DNA from: Streptomyces sp. G-G2 | Lineage (GTDB): Bacteria; Actinomycetota; Actinomycetes; Streptomycetales; Streptomycetaceae | DNA: 64,000 nt | Direction: 5' to 3' | Assembly: GCF_030063135.1 (NCBI RefSeq) | Contig: NZ_JASISO010000008.1 | Location: 62,001 to 126,000 of the forward strand | Shown: in pieces, positions 46,626-54,424 of the stretch | Layout of the letters: every line of letters begins with the position of its first letter | Numbering within the stretch: position 1 is the first letter of the stretch | Notes under the pieces: generated by a model | The model's database searches: none | Told to the model about the DNA's origin: nothing | Seen by the model: only the letters and a program-made list of their open reading frames with translations | Made by a program: the position numbers and the translations under genes

Positions 46626-47081
46626 CTATCGGTCCCTGCGGGTTCCGTCCGGCGCGAAGGGCGCCCAGAACTGGCTGAATGCGCTCGCCGAGTCGCCGAA
46701 GAGGCCGTCGCGGCCCTCGACGATCCGGCCGTCCCGCCAGCGCATGAAGTGGAAGACCGGATAGTCCATCCGCTCGTACGGGGACCGGCTGTCCGGGTCG
46801 GCGCCGTCCCGCAGGGCGACGTTGCGGCACAGGTCGGCGCTGCAGTCCGCACCGACGAGCACGGCCTCGATGTCCATGCGGAAGGTGCCGCCGGTGAGTT
46901 TGCGGGTCTGGCCCATCAGATCCAGGAAGGCGTCCAGGCTCTCGTACCACCCGGCCAGCGGGTGGTTGCCCGGGACCAGCCAGCGCAGGTCCTCGGAGTA
47001 GTGCTCCAGGATCCGGGCCCGGTCTCCGGAGCCGAGGGCGGCGTAGGCCGCCTCGACCCGGTCCCGTGTCACTTCGGTCAT
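46626..47081 (-). CDS. SnoaL/NTF2-like protein 2
   Basis: This is a 151-residue SnoaL-like protein with VEAAYAALGSGDRARILEHYSEDLRWLVPGNHPLAGWYESLDAFL, an opening typical of ketosteroid-isomerase-like proteins (the phrase WLVPG.HPLAG is characteristic), and a C-terminal VFHFMRWRDGRIVEGRDGLFGDSAS. It carries two Cys (DCSADLC). It follows the first SnoaL-like gene after 21 bp. Confidence 0.8.
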   Translation of the reverse strand: MTEVTRDRVEAAYAALGSGDRARILEHYSEDLRWLVPGNHPLAGWYESLDAFLDLMGQTRKLTGGTFRMDIEAVLVGADCSADLCRNVALRDGADPDSRSPYERMDYPVFHFMRWRDGRIVEGRDGLFGDSASAFSQFWAPFAPDGTRRDR

Positions 47082-47102
47082 CGTCGTGCTCCTTCCCGGT
47101 GG

Positions 47103-47534
47103 TCAGAGCGCGGCGGAACCGGGCATGGGGGCGAGTTCGTCGACGGTGTACCGCTTGATCCGCGGGCCGTCGGGACCGGCCACGACCGTCCAGGTCTGGT
47201 CGGCGTCGAAGCCGAGCCACCGGCTGCGGGCGGCCGGCGGGTCCCAGATCTTCGCCTGCCAGTTGACGAGGACGCGGACCACCGCCCGGTCGCCCTCGAT
47301 GACGGGCTCCACCTTGGTGACGGTGTGCACCTCGTCGAAGAAGCGGCTGGTGACGGCCGCGTACCAGCGGCCGAAGCCCTGGTGGCCGAGGAAGGTGTCC
47401 TCGGGGACCTTGAACTCAAGGTCCTCGGTGATGAGGGCGAGCACCTGCGCCAGCGGAATGTGCTGGTCCAGGGCCACGTACCACTTGTCGGTGAACTCGC
47501 GGACCGCGTCCTCGGTCAACCGCTCGACGGACAT
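47103..47534 (-). CDS. SnoaL/NTF2-like protein 1
   Basis: This is a 143-residue NTF2-like protein with REFTDKWYVALDQHIPLAQVLALI, EDLEFKVPEDTFLGHQGFGRWYAAVTSRFFDEVHTVTKV and VRVLVNWQAKIWDPPAARS. It is the first of three such genes, 70 bp after the decarboxylase stop, which is one of the two widest gaps in the cluster. An aromatic-ring-hydroxylation-type beta subunit is a distant alternative, but no partner alpha subunit is present. Confidence 0.78.
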   Translation of the reverse strand: MSVERLTEDAVREFTDKWYVALDQHIPLAQVLALITEDLEFKVPEDTFLGHQGFGRWYAAVTSRFFDEVHTVTKVEPVIEGDRAVVRVLVNWQAKIWDPPAARSRWLGFDADQTWTVVAGPDGPRIKRYTVDELAPMPGSAAL

Positions 47535-47604
47535 GCCGGTCTCCTCCTTCTGCGGGTGCTGCGCCTGTGGATGGTGCTGCTGGTGACGTGTGACGTGCCG
47601 TGCC

Positions 47605-49275
47605 TCAGATCTGGATGTCCACCAGGAACGGGCCGGGGTGCGCGAGCATCCGGTCGACGGCCGCCGCGGCCTCGTCCGGCTTCTCCACCCGGAGGCCGCC
47701 CGCGCCCAGCGCCCGGGCCAGCCCGGCGAAGTCGATCTCGGGGCGGGACAGGTCGAAGGAGCCCGGGAAGCCGTGCCCGGCGATGTCCCGCTCCCGCCAG
47801 TACTGGGCGATGTTGTCGTCCAGCAGCCGGTACTTGCGGTTGTTGCAGACGACGAACTTCGCGTCGATCCCGTGCCGGGCCGCGGTCCACAGCGCCTGGT
47901 AGGTGTACATCGACCCGCCGTCGCCCGCGAACCCGACCACGGTCCGCCCCGGCCGGGCGAGTTTGGCGCCGACCGCGCCCGGGAAGCCGACGCCGAGGGA
48001 ACCGCCCCGGGTGAGGTGGTAGTCCCCGGGCCGCTCGGGCGGCAGGTACCGGGTGACCAGCGGCGAGGTGGTCAGCGCCTCGTCGAAGACGATCATGTCC
48101 CCGCCGGTGCGCTCGGCCAGGGTCCGCAGGAAGACGGCCATCGGCGTGTCGTCCCGGTCCGCGCCCCCGGCCGCGCTCCCGGACCCCGTCCCGGTGTCCC
48201 GGGCCGCGCGGGCCCGTTCCCGGGTACGGGCGTCCAGCCGGCCGGCCGCGGCGGCCCGCCGCTGCGGGGTCAGCTGGTGCTCCAGTACGCCCGCCAGCGC
48301 GCGCAGCGCCTGCTTGGGATCGGCGGCGAGGCCGAGGTCCACGGGGTGGTTCTTGGCGATCTCGTAGGCGTTGAGGTCGATGTGGACGACCCTGGCGCCC
48401 GCCCGGAAGGGGCTCTCCAGTTCGGGGAACACCTCCGGGAAGACATAGGTACCGACGATCAGCACCCCGTCCGCCCCCGCGATCAGCTCCTTGCTGTGCG
48501 GGCCGAACATGTGGCCGCTCTGGCCGCGCCGCAGGGGGTGCGAGGCCGCGATGTTGACCTCCGAGGAGTCCACCTCGTACACATCGGCGCCCAACAGCTC
48601 CGCCACCGCGGCGAGTTCGGCCTGGGCCCCGGAGAGCGAGACCCCGTCGCCGATGAGGACGACGGGCCGTTCGGCGGCGGCGAGCAGCTGGGCCGCCCGG
48701 CCCACCGAGGCGGGCGAGGGCGCCACATCGGTCAGGGGCACGGTGGCGGGCAGGACGGGCTCGGAGTTCAGTTCGTCCAGTACGTCCATCGGCAGGGCCA
48801 CGAACACCGGCCCCCGCGGCGGGGTCATGGCGATCTTCACGGCCCGCCGGACCGTACGCAGCAGGGAGCGCGGATCGGTGACCCGGGTCGCGTACTTGGT
48901 CACCGGCCGGGCCATGGCCACCAGGTCGGCGGCCATCTGCGCGTCCATCGCGTCGTAGCGGACCCCGGCGTCACCGGCGACCACGACGAGCGGGGTGTGG
49001 CCGCGCAGGGACTGGTACAGCATGCCGATCCCGTTGCCCAGACCCACGCCGGAGTGCAGCTGGAGCAGCGCCGGACCGCCGGTGGCGCGGGCATAGCCGT
49101 CGGCGATGCCCGCGGCCACCGTTTCCTGGAGGGCGAGAATGTAATGGAAGTCCTCCGCCGCGTCGGCCGCGTCGAGGAATCCCTGTTCCACCGTCCCGGG
49201 ATTTCCGAACATCACATTGAGGCCGTCGGCCTTGAACTGCTCGATCAGCCTTTCCCGTCCGGGAGTGGCTTCCAT
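47605..49275 (-). CDS. Thiamine-pyrophosphate-dependent decarboxylase (benzoylformate decarboxylase-like)
   Basis: This is a 556-residue ThDP enzyme. The PYR domain (about 10-170) has the cofactor-activating Glu in LALQETVAAGIADGYARATG. The central domain (about 195-330) follows, and the PP domain (about 370-550) carries GDGGSMYTYQALWTAARHG...VCNN, the GDG-NN motif binding Mg-ThDP. Features favour a 2-oxoacid decarboxylase over acetolactate synthase; no FAD-domain signature or small subunit is present. It probably turns a 2-oxoacid into an aldehyde for the downstream aldehyde-oxidising enzymes. It lies nine bases after the first PfpI gene. Confidence 0.87.
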   Translation of the reverse strand: MEATPGRERLIEQFKADGLNVMFGNPGTVEQGFLDAADAAEDFHYILALQETVAAGIADGYARATGGPALLQLHSGVGLGNGIGMLYQSLRGHTPLVVVAGDAGVRYDAMDAQMAADLVAMARPVTKYATRVTDPRSLLRTVRRAVKIAMTPPRGPVFVALPMDVLDELNSEPVLPATVPLTDVAPSPASVGRAAQLLAAAERPVVLIGDGVSLSGAQAELAAVAELLGADVYEVDSSEVNIAASHPLRRGQSGHMFGPHSKELIAGADGVLIVGTYVFPEVFPELESPFRAGARVVHIDLNAYEIAKNHPVDLGLAADPKQALRALAGVLEHQLTPQRRAAAAGRLDARTRERARAARDTGTGSGSAAGGADRDDTPMAVFLRTLAERTGGDMIVFDEALTTSPLVTRYLPPERPGDYHLTRGGSLGVGFPGAVGAKLARPGRTVVGFAGDGGSMYTYQALWTAARHGIDAKFVVCNNRKYRLLDDNIAQYWRERDIAGHGFPGSFDLSRPEIDFAGLARALGAGGLRVEKPDEAAAAVDRMLAHPGPFLVDIQI

Positions 49276-49284
49276 GAATTCCCC

Positions 49285-50109
49285 CTACCACCCGTAACGG
49301 GTGAGACCGTCCTCCAGGACTTCCACGATCTTCTGCCCCGTCAGATAGGAATCGGGGGTGGACCGGCCGGTCACGAACGGAAAGTCGACGATCACCGAGA
49401 GCGGGTGGCCGAAATTCCCGTGGTACGCGCCGCGCGGGCCGGTCGCATCGCGCAGGATGTACTCCAGCGGATACGGGGGCGGGCCCATGTTGAAGTCGGT
49501 ACCGAGGAATCCGGTGCCGTCCTTGTAGTCGTATTCCTTGCAGTGCCCGGTGACGTGCTTGCCCCAGATGATGCTGCGGCGGTCGCCCCAGTCCCGGGCG
49601 AAGGCCAGGCAGGCCACCCCGTAGCACTCGGCGGCCACGACCTTGCCCGCCTGCCGGAAGGCGAGGATCAGGGCGTGGACGCGCTCGTTGTTGGCGAGGT
49701 CGGCGATCGGACCGCTGCCGCCCACGATGAGCACGGCGTCGTAGCCGTCGATGTCGGCCTGGAGTGTGTCCAGGTCGCGGTGGTACTGCTCCAGCTTCCG
49801 CAGATAGTCCTCGTCGCTCGTGTACGGGCGCTCGGGCGCCCATGCCTCGATGTCGAGGGGCGAGTCCAGCCGGCTCGACTGCTCGAACTCGCGGCCCAGC
49901 CGGGCGGTCTCCTCGGTGGTGACCGAGCGGCCCAGCGGCGGGTCGACGTAGTTCGCGTCGAGGCTCGGCGGAAGTGCGTGCGCGCGCTTTCCGGTCGGGG
50001 TGGCGAATACGACTTCGTAGCCCCGCTCGTCGAACTTCGCTACGGGCCCTATCAGTTCCTCGGCCCAGTAACCGTGTTCGGAGACAATGACCAGAATCTT
50101 TCTGCTCAC
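49285..50109 (-). CDS. DJ-1/PfpI-family protein (copy 1), first gene of the long cluster
   Basis: This is a 274-residue DJ-1 homologue. RKILVIVSEHGYWAEELIGP has the conserved Glu, VLIVGGSGPIADL precedes the elbow, and the expected nucleophile region reads AAECYGVACLAF with Cys near 158. It carries an insertion (about 60-115) that smaller relatives lack. I chose the GTG at 50109 since GGAGG lies five bases upstream; the open frame reaches a TTG at 50178 with no ribosome site. A 13-nt hairpin abuts this ribosome site, and a candidate leader peptide lies 84 bp upstream. Confidence 0.83.
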   Translation of the reverse strand: MSRKILVIVSEHGYWAEELIGPVAKFDERGYEVVFATPTGKRAHALPPSLDANYVDPPLGRSVTTEETARLGREFEQSSRLDSPLDIEAWAPERPYTSDEDYLRKLEQYHRDLDTLQADIDGYDAVLIVGGSGPIADLANNERVHALILAFRQAGKVVAAECYGVACLAFARDWGDRRSIIWGKHVTGHCKEYDYKDGTGFLGTDFNMGPPPYPLEYILRDATGPRGAYHGNFGHPLSVIVDFPFVTGRSTPDSYLTGQKIVEVLEDGLTRYGW

Positions 50110-50118
50110 AGATTCCTC

Positions 50119-50131
50119 CAGGCGCCGCCTG
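50119..50131 (-). promoter_or_regulatory. Hairpin abutting the ribosome site of the first cluster gene
   Basis: On the minus strand CAGGCG-G-CGCCTG forms a 6-bp stem whose last base is the first G of the GGAGG ribosome site (50119-50115) of the PfpI gene. It could modulate translation, but the one-base loop makes the hairpin strained as drawn. Confidence 0.35.
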
Positions 50132-50193
50132 TTGTCGTTGGCGACCCCCACACTGCTTCCGTCCCGGGCCTGCGTCAAAGCGCCCGTGTGCGA

Positions 50194-50253
50194 CTACGTG
50201 AGGTAGCGGCCCAGGTCGTGCGGGCACCTCACGAAGTCGTGGCCGGAGTTCAT
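50194..50253 (-). CDS. Candidate 19-residue leader peptide
   Basis: The ORF encodes MNSGHDFVRCPHDLGRYLT. It starts with ATG at 50253, has GGAGG seven bases upstream and ends in TAG at 50194. All 19 sense codons end in G or C, as in real genes here. It is read in the same direction as the 23-kb cluster and ends 84 bp before its first gene. The peptide is not one I recognise. It could be a regulatory leader, a small protein, or the end of a decayed gene, since upstream codons in frame (GFTDSVEVRKSGGYF) also have high GC3. Confidence 0.45.
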   Translation of the reverse strand: MNSGHDFVRCPHDLGRYLT

Positions 50254-50371
50254 GAAGTAGCCTCCGGACTTCCTGACCTCGACCGAATCCGTGAACCCCT
50301 TCCAGGGCCCCGCCCTATGGTCTGGACGCCGACGCAGAGTCGGCTGATCGCGAGGAAGAGGGACGGGGCCG

Positions 50372-50638
50372 ATGGAAAGCCAGTGCTCACACATCGATCA
50401 GATACGTCCGGTGAAGCCCGGCACCGAGGGCTGCGAGGAATGCCTCGCGCTGGGTGACGGCTGGGTCCACCTGCGGATGTGCCTCAGCTGCGGCCACGTG
50501 GGGTGCTGCGACTCCTCGAAGAACCGTCACGCCACCCGGCACTACCGCGCCTGCGGCCACCCGGTCGCGGCTTCGCACGAGCCCGGGGAGTACTGGGCCT
50601 GGTGCTACGCCGACCAGCTCATGCTGGACCCGGCGTGA
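50372..50638 (+). CDS. UBP-type zinc-finger protein
   Basis: This is an 88-residue zinc-finger protein of the ZnF-UBP family. The ligands are spread as QCSHID, GCEECLALGDGWVHLRMCLSCGHVGCCDSSKNRHATRHYRACGHP, giving eight Cys and several His for two or three zinc ions. The stop overlaps the start of the response-regulator/reductase gene (GTGA at 50635-50638), so they are translated together. In actinobacteria this pair recurs with a cNMP-binding kinase; its role may be protein-protein recognition or redox sensing by zinc-thiolates. Confidence 0.9.
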   Translation: MESQCSHIDQIRPVKPGTEGCEECLALGDGWVHLRMCLSCGHVGCCDSSKNRHATRHYRACGHPVAASHEPGEYWAWCYADQLMLDPA

Positions 50639-52434
50639 GCGCGGCCCCCGAGAGCGCGCCGACCGCCCCCGCCGGTCCCGCCGCCGAGCCCGCCTGCGGA
50701 CCCGCCGCCGGACCCGTCTGCGCCGGACCCACCTCCACCGCCGCCGCGACCGCCGCGAACGCCGCCCGGGTGGAGAACCGCAAGCCCGTCATCCTCGCCG
50801 TGGACGACGATCCCCAGGTCCTGCGGGCGGTCCGCCGGGACCTGCGCAGCGCCTACGGCGACCGCTACCGGGTCCTCGGCGCTTCCTCGGCCGCCGACGC
50901 CCTCAAGATCCTCGACTCCCTGGACGAGCGCGGCCACGACCCGGCCCTGTTCCTGGTGGACCAGCGGATGCCGGACGTCACCGGGGTCGAGTTCCTCCTC
51001 GAAGCCGTCAGCCGCTTCCCCGACGCCCGCCGGGTGCTGCTCACCGCCTACGCCGAGACGGACGCGGCGATCACCGCGATCAACCGGGTCCGGCTGGACT
51101 ACTACCTGCTCAAGCCCTGGGACCCGCCCCACGAGCGGCTCTTCCCGGTCCTCGACGACCTGTTGTCGGACTGGCTCGCCACCTACCGCCCGGCCTACGA
51201 CGGGATCATCGTCGCGGGCCATCTGGTGGCTCCCGGCACCCACGCCGTCCGGGACTTCTTCACCCGCAACGGCCAGCCGTTCCGCTTCCTCAACGTCGAG
51301 CGGGACCCCGAGGCGCTGACCCTGCTCGCCGCCCAGCCCGGCGCGCACCTGCCGCTCGTCCGCTTCCCGGACGGCGCGGTGCTCTCCGCGCCCAGCGACA
51401 CCGAGCTGGCCCAGCGCCTGGGCCTGGCCACCACCGCCTCGCGCCCGCACTACGAGTGCGTGATCGTCGGCGCGGGCCCGGCCGGGCTGGCCGCCGGGGT
51501 GTACTCCGCCTCCGAGGGCCTGACCACCCTGATGCTGGACTCCCGGGCCCCGGGCGGGCAGGCGGGCACCTCCAGCCTGATCGAGAACTACCTCGGCTTC
51601 CCCTCGGGCCTCTCCGGCGGGGACCTGACCCGACGGGCCACCATCCAGGCCACCCGGTTCGGCGCCGAGATCCTGCACCCGGTCGAGGTGGTCTCCCTGA
51701 CCCGCGACGACCCCGCGAAGATCCTGACCCTGGCGGACGGTACGGAGATCAGCGCGGAGACCGTGCTGCTGGCCACCGGGGTGGCGTACAACCGGCTGGA
51801 GGCCCCGGGCGCGGACCGGTTCGAGGGCGCGGGCCTGTACTACGGCGCGGCCACGACCGAGAGTTCGGCCTGCATCTCGCAGCACGTCTTCATCGTGGGC
51901 GGGGCGAACTCGGCCGGCCAGGCGGCCATCCACTTCGCCAAGTACGCGGCCCGGGTGACGATCCTGGTCCGGGCCGCCTCGCTCGACGACAGCATGTCCC
52001 GCTATCTGATCGACGAGATCGAACGGATCCCCCACATCGAGACCCGGGTGCGGACCACGGTGGTCTCCCTGGACGGGGACGAGCACTTGGAGCGGATCAC
52101 CCTGCACCACGCCGACACCGGCGAGGACACCGAGGTACCGGCCCGCTTCATGTTCACCTTCATCGGCGCCCGCCCGCACACCGGCTGGCTGGCCGGGGTG
52201 GTCGAGCGGGACGAGTACGGCTTCGTGCTGACCGGGTCGGACCTGATCTCCAACGGGGGCGAACTGCCCGCCGAGTGGAGCCTGGAACGGGCCCCGTACC
52301 CGCTGGAGACCAGCGTGCCCGGGGTGTTCTCGGCGGGTGACGTACGGGCCCACTCGGTCAAGCGGGTGGCTTCGGGAGTGGGTGAGGGGGCGATGGCGGT
52401 GTCCCTGATCCACCGCTACCGCTCGATGGGCTGA
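50635..52434 (+). CDS. Fused response regulator / thioredoxin-reductase-like flavoprotein
   Basis: This is a 599-residue fusion. An Ala/Pro-rich N-terminal stretch (about 1-42) leads to a receiver domain (about 45-165; VDDDP, phospho-Asp109 in FLVDQRMPDVTG, Lys in LLKPWDPP). A thioredoxin-fold-like segment follows (about 185-270) without a CxxC. The flavoprotein part (about 280-599) has CVIVGAGPAGLAAGVYSASEG and GGANSAGQAAIHFAKYA, and ends PGVFSAGDVRAHSVKRVASGVGEGA. The redox CATC of true thioredoxin reductase is absent; the aligned stretch reads AATTESSACISQ. It is coupled to the zinc finger by a GTGA overlap and probably receives phosphate from the cNMP-binding kinase. Confidence 0.9.
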   Translation: MSAAPESAPTAPAGPAAEPACGPAAGPVCAGPTSTAAATAANAARVENRKPVILAVDDDPQVLRAVRRDLRSAYGDRYRVLGASSAADALKILDSLDERGHDPALFLVDQRMPDVTGVEFLLEAVSRFPDARRVLLTAYAETDAAITAINRVRLDYYLLKPWDPPHERLFPVLDDLLSDWLATYRPAYDGIIVAGHLVAPGTHAVRDFFTRNGQPFRFLNVERDPEALTLLAAQPGAHLPLVRFPDGAVLSAPSDTELAQRLGLATTASRPHYECVIVGAGPAGLAAGVYSASEGLTTLMLDSRAPGGQAGTSSLIENYLGFPSGLSGGDLTRRATIQATRFGAEILHPVEVVSLTRDDPAKILTLADGTEISAETVLLATGVAYNRLEAPGADRFEGAGLYYGAATTESSACISQHVFIVGGANSAGQAAIHFAKYAARVTILVRAASLDDSMSRYLIDEIERIPHIETRVRTTVVSLDGDEHLERITLHHADTGEDTEVPARFMFTFIGARPHTGWLAGVVERDEYGFVLTGSDLISNGGELPAEWSLERAPYPLETSVPGVFSAGDVRAHSVKRVASGVGEGAMAVSLIHRYRSMG

Positions 52435-52502
52435 CGCGCCCGGCGCCCTGACGCGGGAACGGGGCCGGGCCGGAGCCCGTACAGCTGAGAGCGCAATCCC
52501 AG

Positions 52503-52518
52503 CCCTTGCGATCAAGGG
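52503..52518. promoter_or_regulatory. Inverted repeat upstream of a small unknown gene
   Basis: CCCTTG-CGAT-CAAGGG is a perfect 6-bp inverted repeat with a 4-bp spacer, 24 bp before the ATG at 52543. It could be an operator, or alternatively a short hairpin in the leader. Confidence 0.4.
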
Positions 52519-52542
52519 GTGAGCGGATGCAACGTTGATTAC

Positions 52543-53067
52543 ATGATTACAGCCGAACATCGCGAGCAGCTCCGCACCTGGTTCGCCGACCGCCTGCCCA
52601 TCGACGTCTACGAAGAACTCGCCGAGGTCGTGGTCGACCGCGAGGAGATCACCGTCATCGGCCGGATCCCCGCCACCGAATCGGTACGGGAGTTCCGCGA
52701 GCGCACCCGCGAGCAGCGCATCGAGGTGGCGCGCGAGGCCGAGGAGCTCTATCAGCGCAAGGTGGCCTGGGGGGTGGAGAGCGAGGGTGAGCGGACCCTC
52801 TTCACCCACCTCGCCGTCCCCGTGATGACCCGGCTGCGCCAGTCCGAGCGCACCCTGCTGGACACCCTGGTCGCGGGCGGCGTGGCCCGCAGCCGCGCCG
52901 ACGCCCTCGCCTGGTGCGTCCGCCTCGTCGGGAAGAACACCGACGCCTGGCTCGGCGACCTGCGTGACTCGCTCGAGAAGGTCCAGCAGGTCCGGGCACA
53001 GGGCCCCGACCAGGCGGAGGCGGCGAAGCCCGACTCCGGCGACTCCAGGAAGTCCGGGTCCGAATAG
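52543..53067 (+). CDS. Hypothetical protein with possible coiled-coil/helical DNA-binding part
   Basis: This is a 174-residue soluble protein I do not recognise. It starts MITAEHREQLRTWFADRLPIDVYEEL, then VVVDREEITVIGRIPA, a charged helix FRERTREQRIEVAREAEELYQRK, and a region LRQSERTLLDTLVAGGVARSRADALAWCVRLVG that resembles a short ribbon- or helix-turn-helix-type module. The C-terminus is Ser/Asp/Lys-rich and disordered. Similar short proteins are common in Streptomyces. The ATG at 52543 fits best; an in-frame ATG-like start eight codons earlier overlaps the inverted repeat. Confidence 0.65.
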   Translation: MITAEHREQLRTWFADRLPIDVYEELAEVVVDREEITVIGRIPATESVREFRERTREQRIEVAREAEELYQRKVAWGVESEGERTLFTHLAVPVMTRLRQSERTLLDTLVAGGVARSRADALAWCVRLVGKNTDAWLGDLRDSLEKVQQVRAQGPDQAEAAKPDSGDSRKSGSE

Positions 53068-53144
53068 CGGAAAGCCCGGCCGGGAACCAATGATCGCGGA
53101 AGGGTAGCCGCGAACACCCGAACCCAGGGAGAGGCACGCACACC

Positions 53145-53465
53145 ATGACGACGACCGTCGAATACATCCGCTACCGGATCGCATTGGACGACCAGCCGGC
53201 CTTCGAGGACTCCTACCGGCGGGCCGCCGAGTCCCTCGCCGCCTCGCCCGAGTGCATCGACTACGAACTGGCGCACAGCGAGGAGGAGGGCGAGCGCTAC
53301 ATCCTGCGCATCCGCTGGACCTCGGTCGACGCCCACCTGAACGGCTTCCGCAAGGGCGAGCACTTCCCGGCGTTCTTCACCGCCATCCGCCCGTACGTGG
53401 GGTCCATCGAGGAAATGAAGCACTACGCCGTCACCGACGTCGTGGGTACGGGAAAGGCCGCCTGA
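53145..53465 (+). CDS. Antibiotic-biosynthesis-monooxygenase (ABM) fold protein
   Basis: This is a 106-residue dimeric alpha/beta-barrel protein of the ABM family: VEYIRYRIALDDQPAFEDSYRRAAESLAASPECIDYELAHS, YILRIRWTSVDAHLNGFRKGEHFPAFF. The family includes quinol monooxygenases and haem oxygenases. It lies five bases upstream of a truncated-globin gene, so the two may act together in haem or oxygen chemistry. Confidence 0.85.
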   Translation: MTTTVEYIRYRIALDDQPAFEDSYRRAAESLAASPECIDYELAHSEEEGERYILRIRWTSVDAHLNGFRKGEHFPAFFTAIRPYVGSIEEMKHYAVTDVVGTGKAA

Positions 53466-53470
53466 GAGCC

Positions 53471-53947
53471 ATGAGCACGCCCACGATCTACGAGTGGATG
53501 GGCGGCGCGGAGGCGATGGACCGCCTCACCGGCGTCTTCTACTCGCACGCCCTGCGGGACGAGATCCTCGCCCCGGTCTTCGCGGGCATGGACGCGGAGC
53601 ACCCCCAGCACGTCGCGGTCTGGCTGGCCGAGGTCTTCGGCGGCCCGGCCGAGTACAGCGCCCACCACGGCGGCCACCAGCACATGGCCACCAAACACCT
53701 GGGCCGCGGGATCACCGAGACCCAGCGCCGCCGCTGGGTGGACCTGCTGCTCGACACCGCGGACGAGGTCGGCCTGCCCACCGACCCCGAGTTCCGGGCG
53801 GTGTTCGTCTACTACATCGAGTGGGGGACCCGGATGGCACTCATCTACTCCGGGCCGAACCCGCCCCCGGTGGACGCGGCGAAGATCCCGGTCTGGTCCT
53901 GGGGCCAGACCCCGCCGTGGGTCCCGAAGGGGGCCCAGGCCGACTGA
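53471..53947 (+). CDS. Group II truncated haemoglobin-like protein
   Basis: This is a 158-residue globin of the 2-on-2 type: TIYEWMGGAEAMDRLTGVFYSHALRDEILAPVF, AVWLAEVFGGPAEYSAHHGGHQHMATKHLGRGITETQRRRWVDLLLDTADEVGL. The proximal-His region is around HMATKHLGRGI and Trp is present in RRRWVDLL, as usual for group II. A C-terminal extension (KIPVWSWGQTPPWVPKG) is longer than in many family members. Roles in O2/NO handling are known for the family. It is cotranscribed with the ABM protein. Confidence 0.87.
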   Translation: MSTPTIYEWMGGAEAMDRLTGVFYSHALRDEILAPVFAGMDAEHPQHVAVWLAEVFGGPAEYSAHHGGHQHMATKHLGRGITETQRRRWVDLLLDTADEVGLPTDPEFRAVFVYYIEWGTRMALIYSGPNPPPVDAAKIPVWSWGQTPPWVPKGAQAD

Positions 53948-54025
53948 CCCCGGCCGGGACCCGACGGGCCGAAGGCCGGGAGGCCCGGCGGGCCCCGTCG
54001 GCGCGTCGGTGCGTCGGTGCGGACG

Positions 54026-54424
54026 TCAGCGCCGCGGCCCCGGCTTCGGCCGGGGCTTCGGCTCGGGCTCCGCGAGCAGCACGGTCAGCGCCCCCTCGGT
54101 GGAGGTCCGCCAGAAGTCCACGGCCTGCTCCAGGACGTCCCGGAACGTCTCCCAGTCCCCCGGGCGGGCCGTCGCGTAACCGCGCCACGAGGTCACCGCC
54201 AGCAGCCGCCCCGGCGCCGACGCCAGCCAGGACAGGTCGATCAGGCAGTCCGCCAGCGCGTCCCAGTTCCCGCCGAACCACTCCGGCAGCCGCAGCGCCT
54301 CCCCGCACCGCCGCATCAGCTCGGCCTTGCTCCGTACGCCGTCCAGGTCGAGGCGTACGACGGTCCAGCCCGCCTGCTCGGCGGCCGCCACGGCCGGGGC
54401 GAGGGCCTGCGGATCCAGGGTCAT
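54026..54424 (-). CDS. Barstar-family ribonuclease inhibitor
   Basis: This is a 132-residue barstar-like protein. VVRLDLDGVRSKAELMRRCGEALRLPEWFGGNWDALADCLIDLSWL carries the conserved FGGNWDALxDCL motif that inhibits barnase-type RNases. A Pro/Lys/Arg-rich C-terminal tail is extra. Its ATG overlaps the RNase stop (ATGA), the usual order for toxin and immunity pairs. Confidence 0.9.
   Translation of the reverse strand: MTLDPQALAPAVAAAEQAGWTVVRLDLDGVRSKAELMRRCGEALRLPEWFGGNWDALADCLIDLSWLASAPGRLLAVTSWRGYATARPGDWETFRDVLEQAVDFWRTSTEGALTVLLAEPEPKPRPKPGPRR

Noticed and set aside
50194..50394. 66-codon frame extending the leader peptide upstream
   Set aside because: The upstream part lacks GC3 bias and a start with a ribosome site; only the final 19 codons have both.
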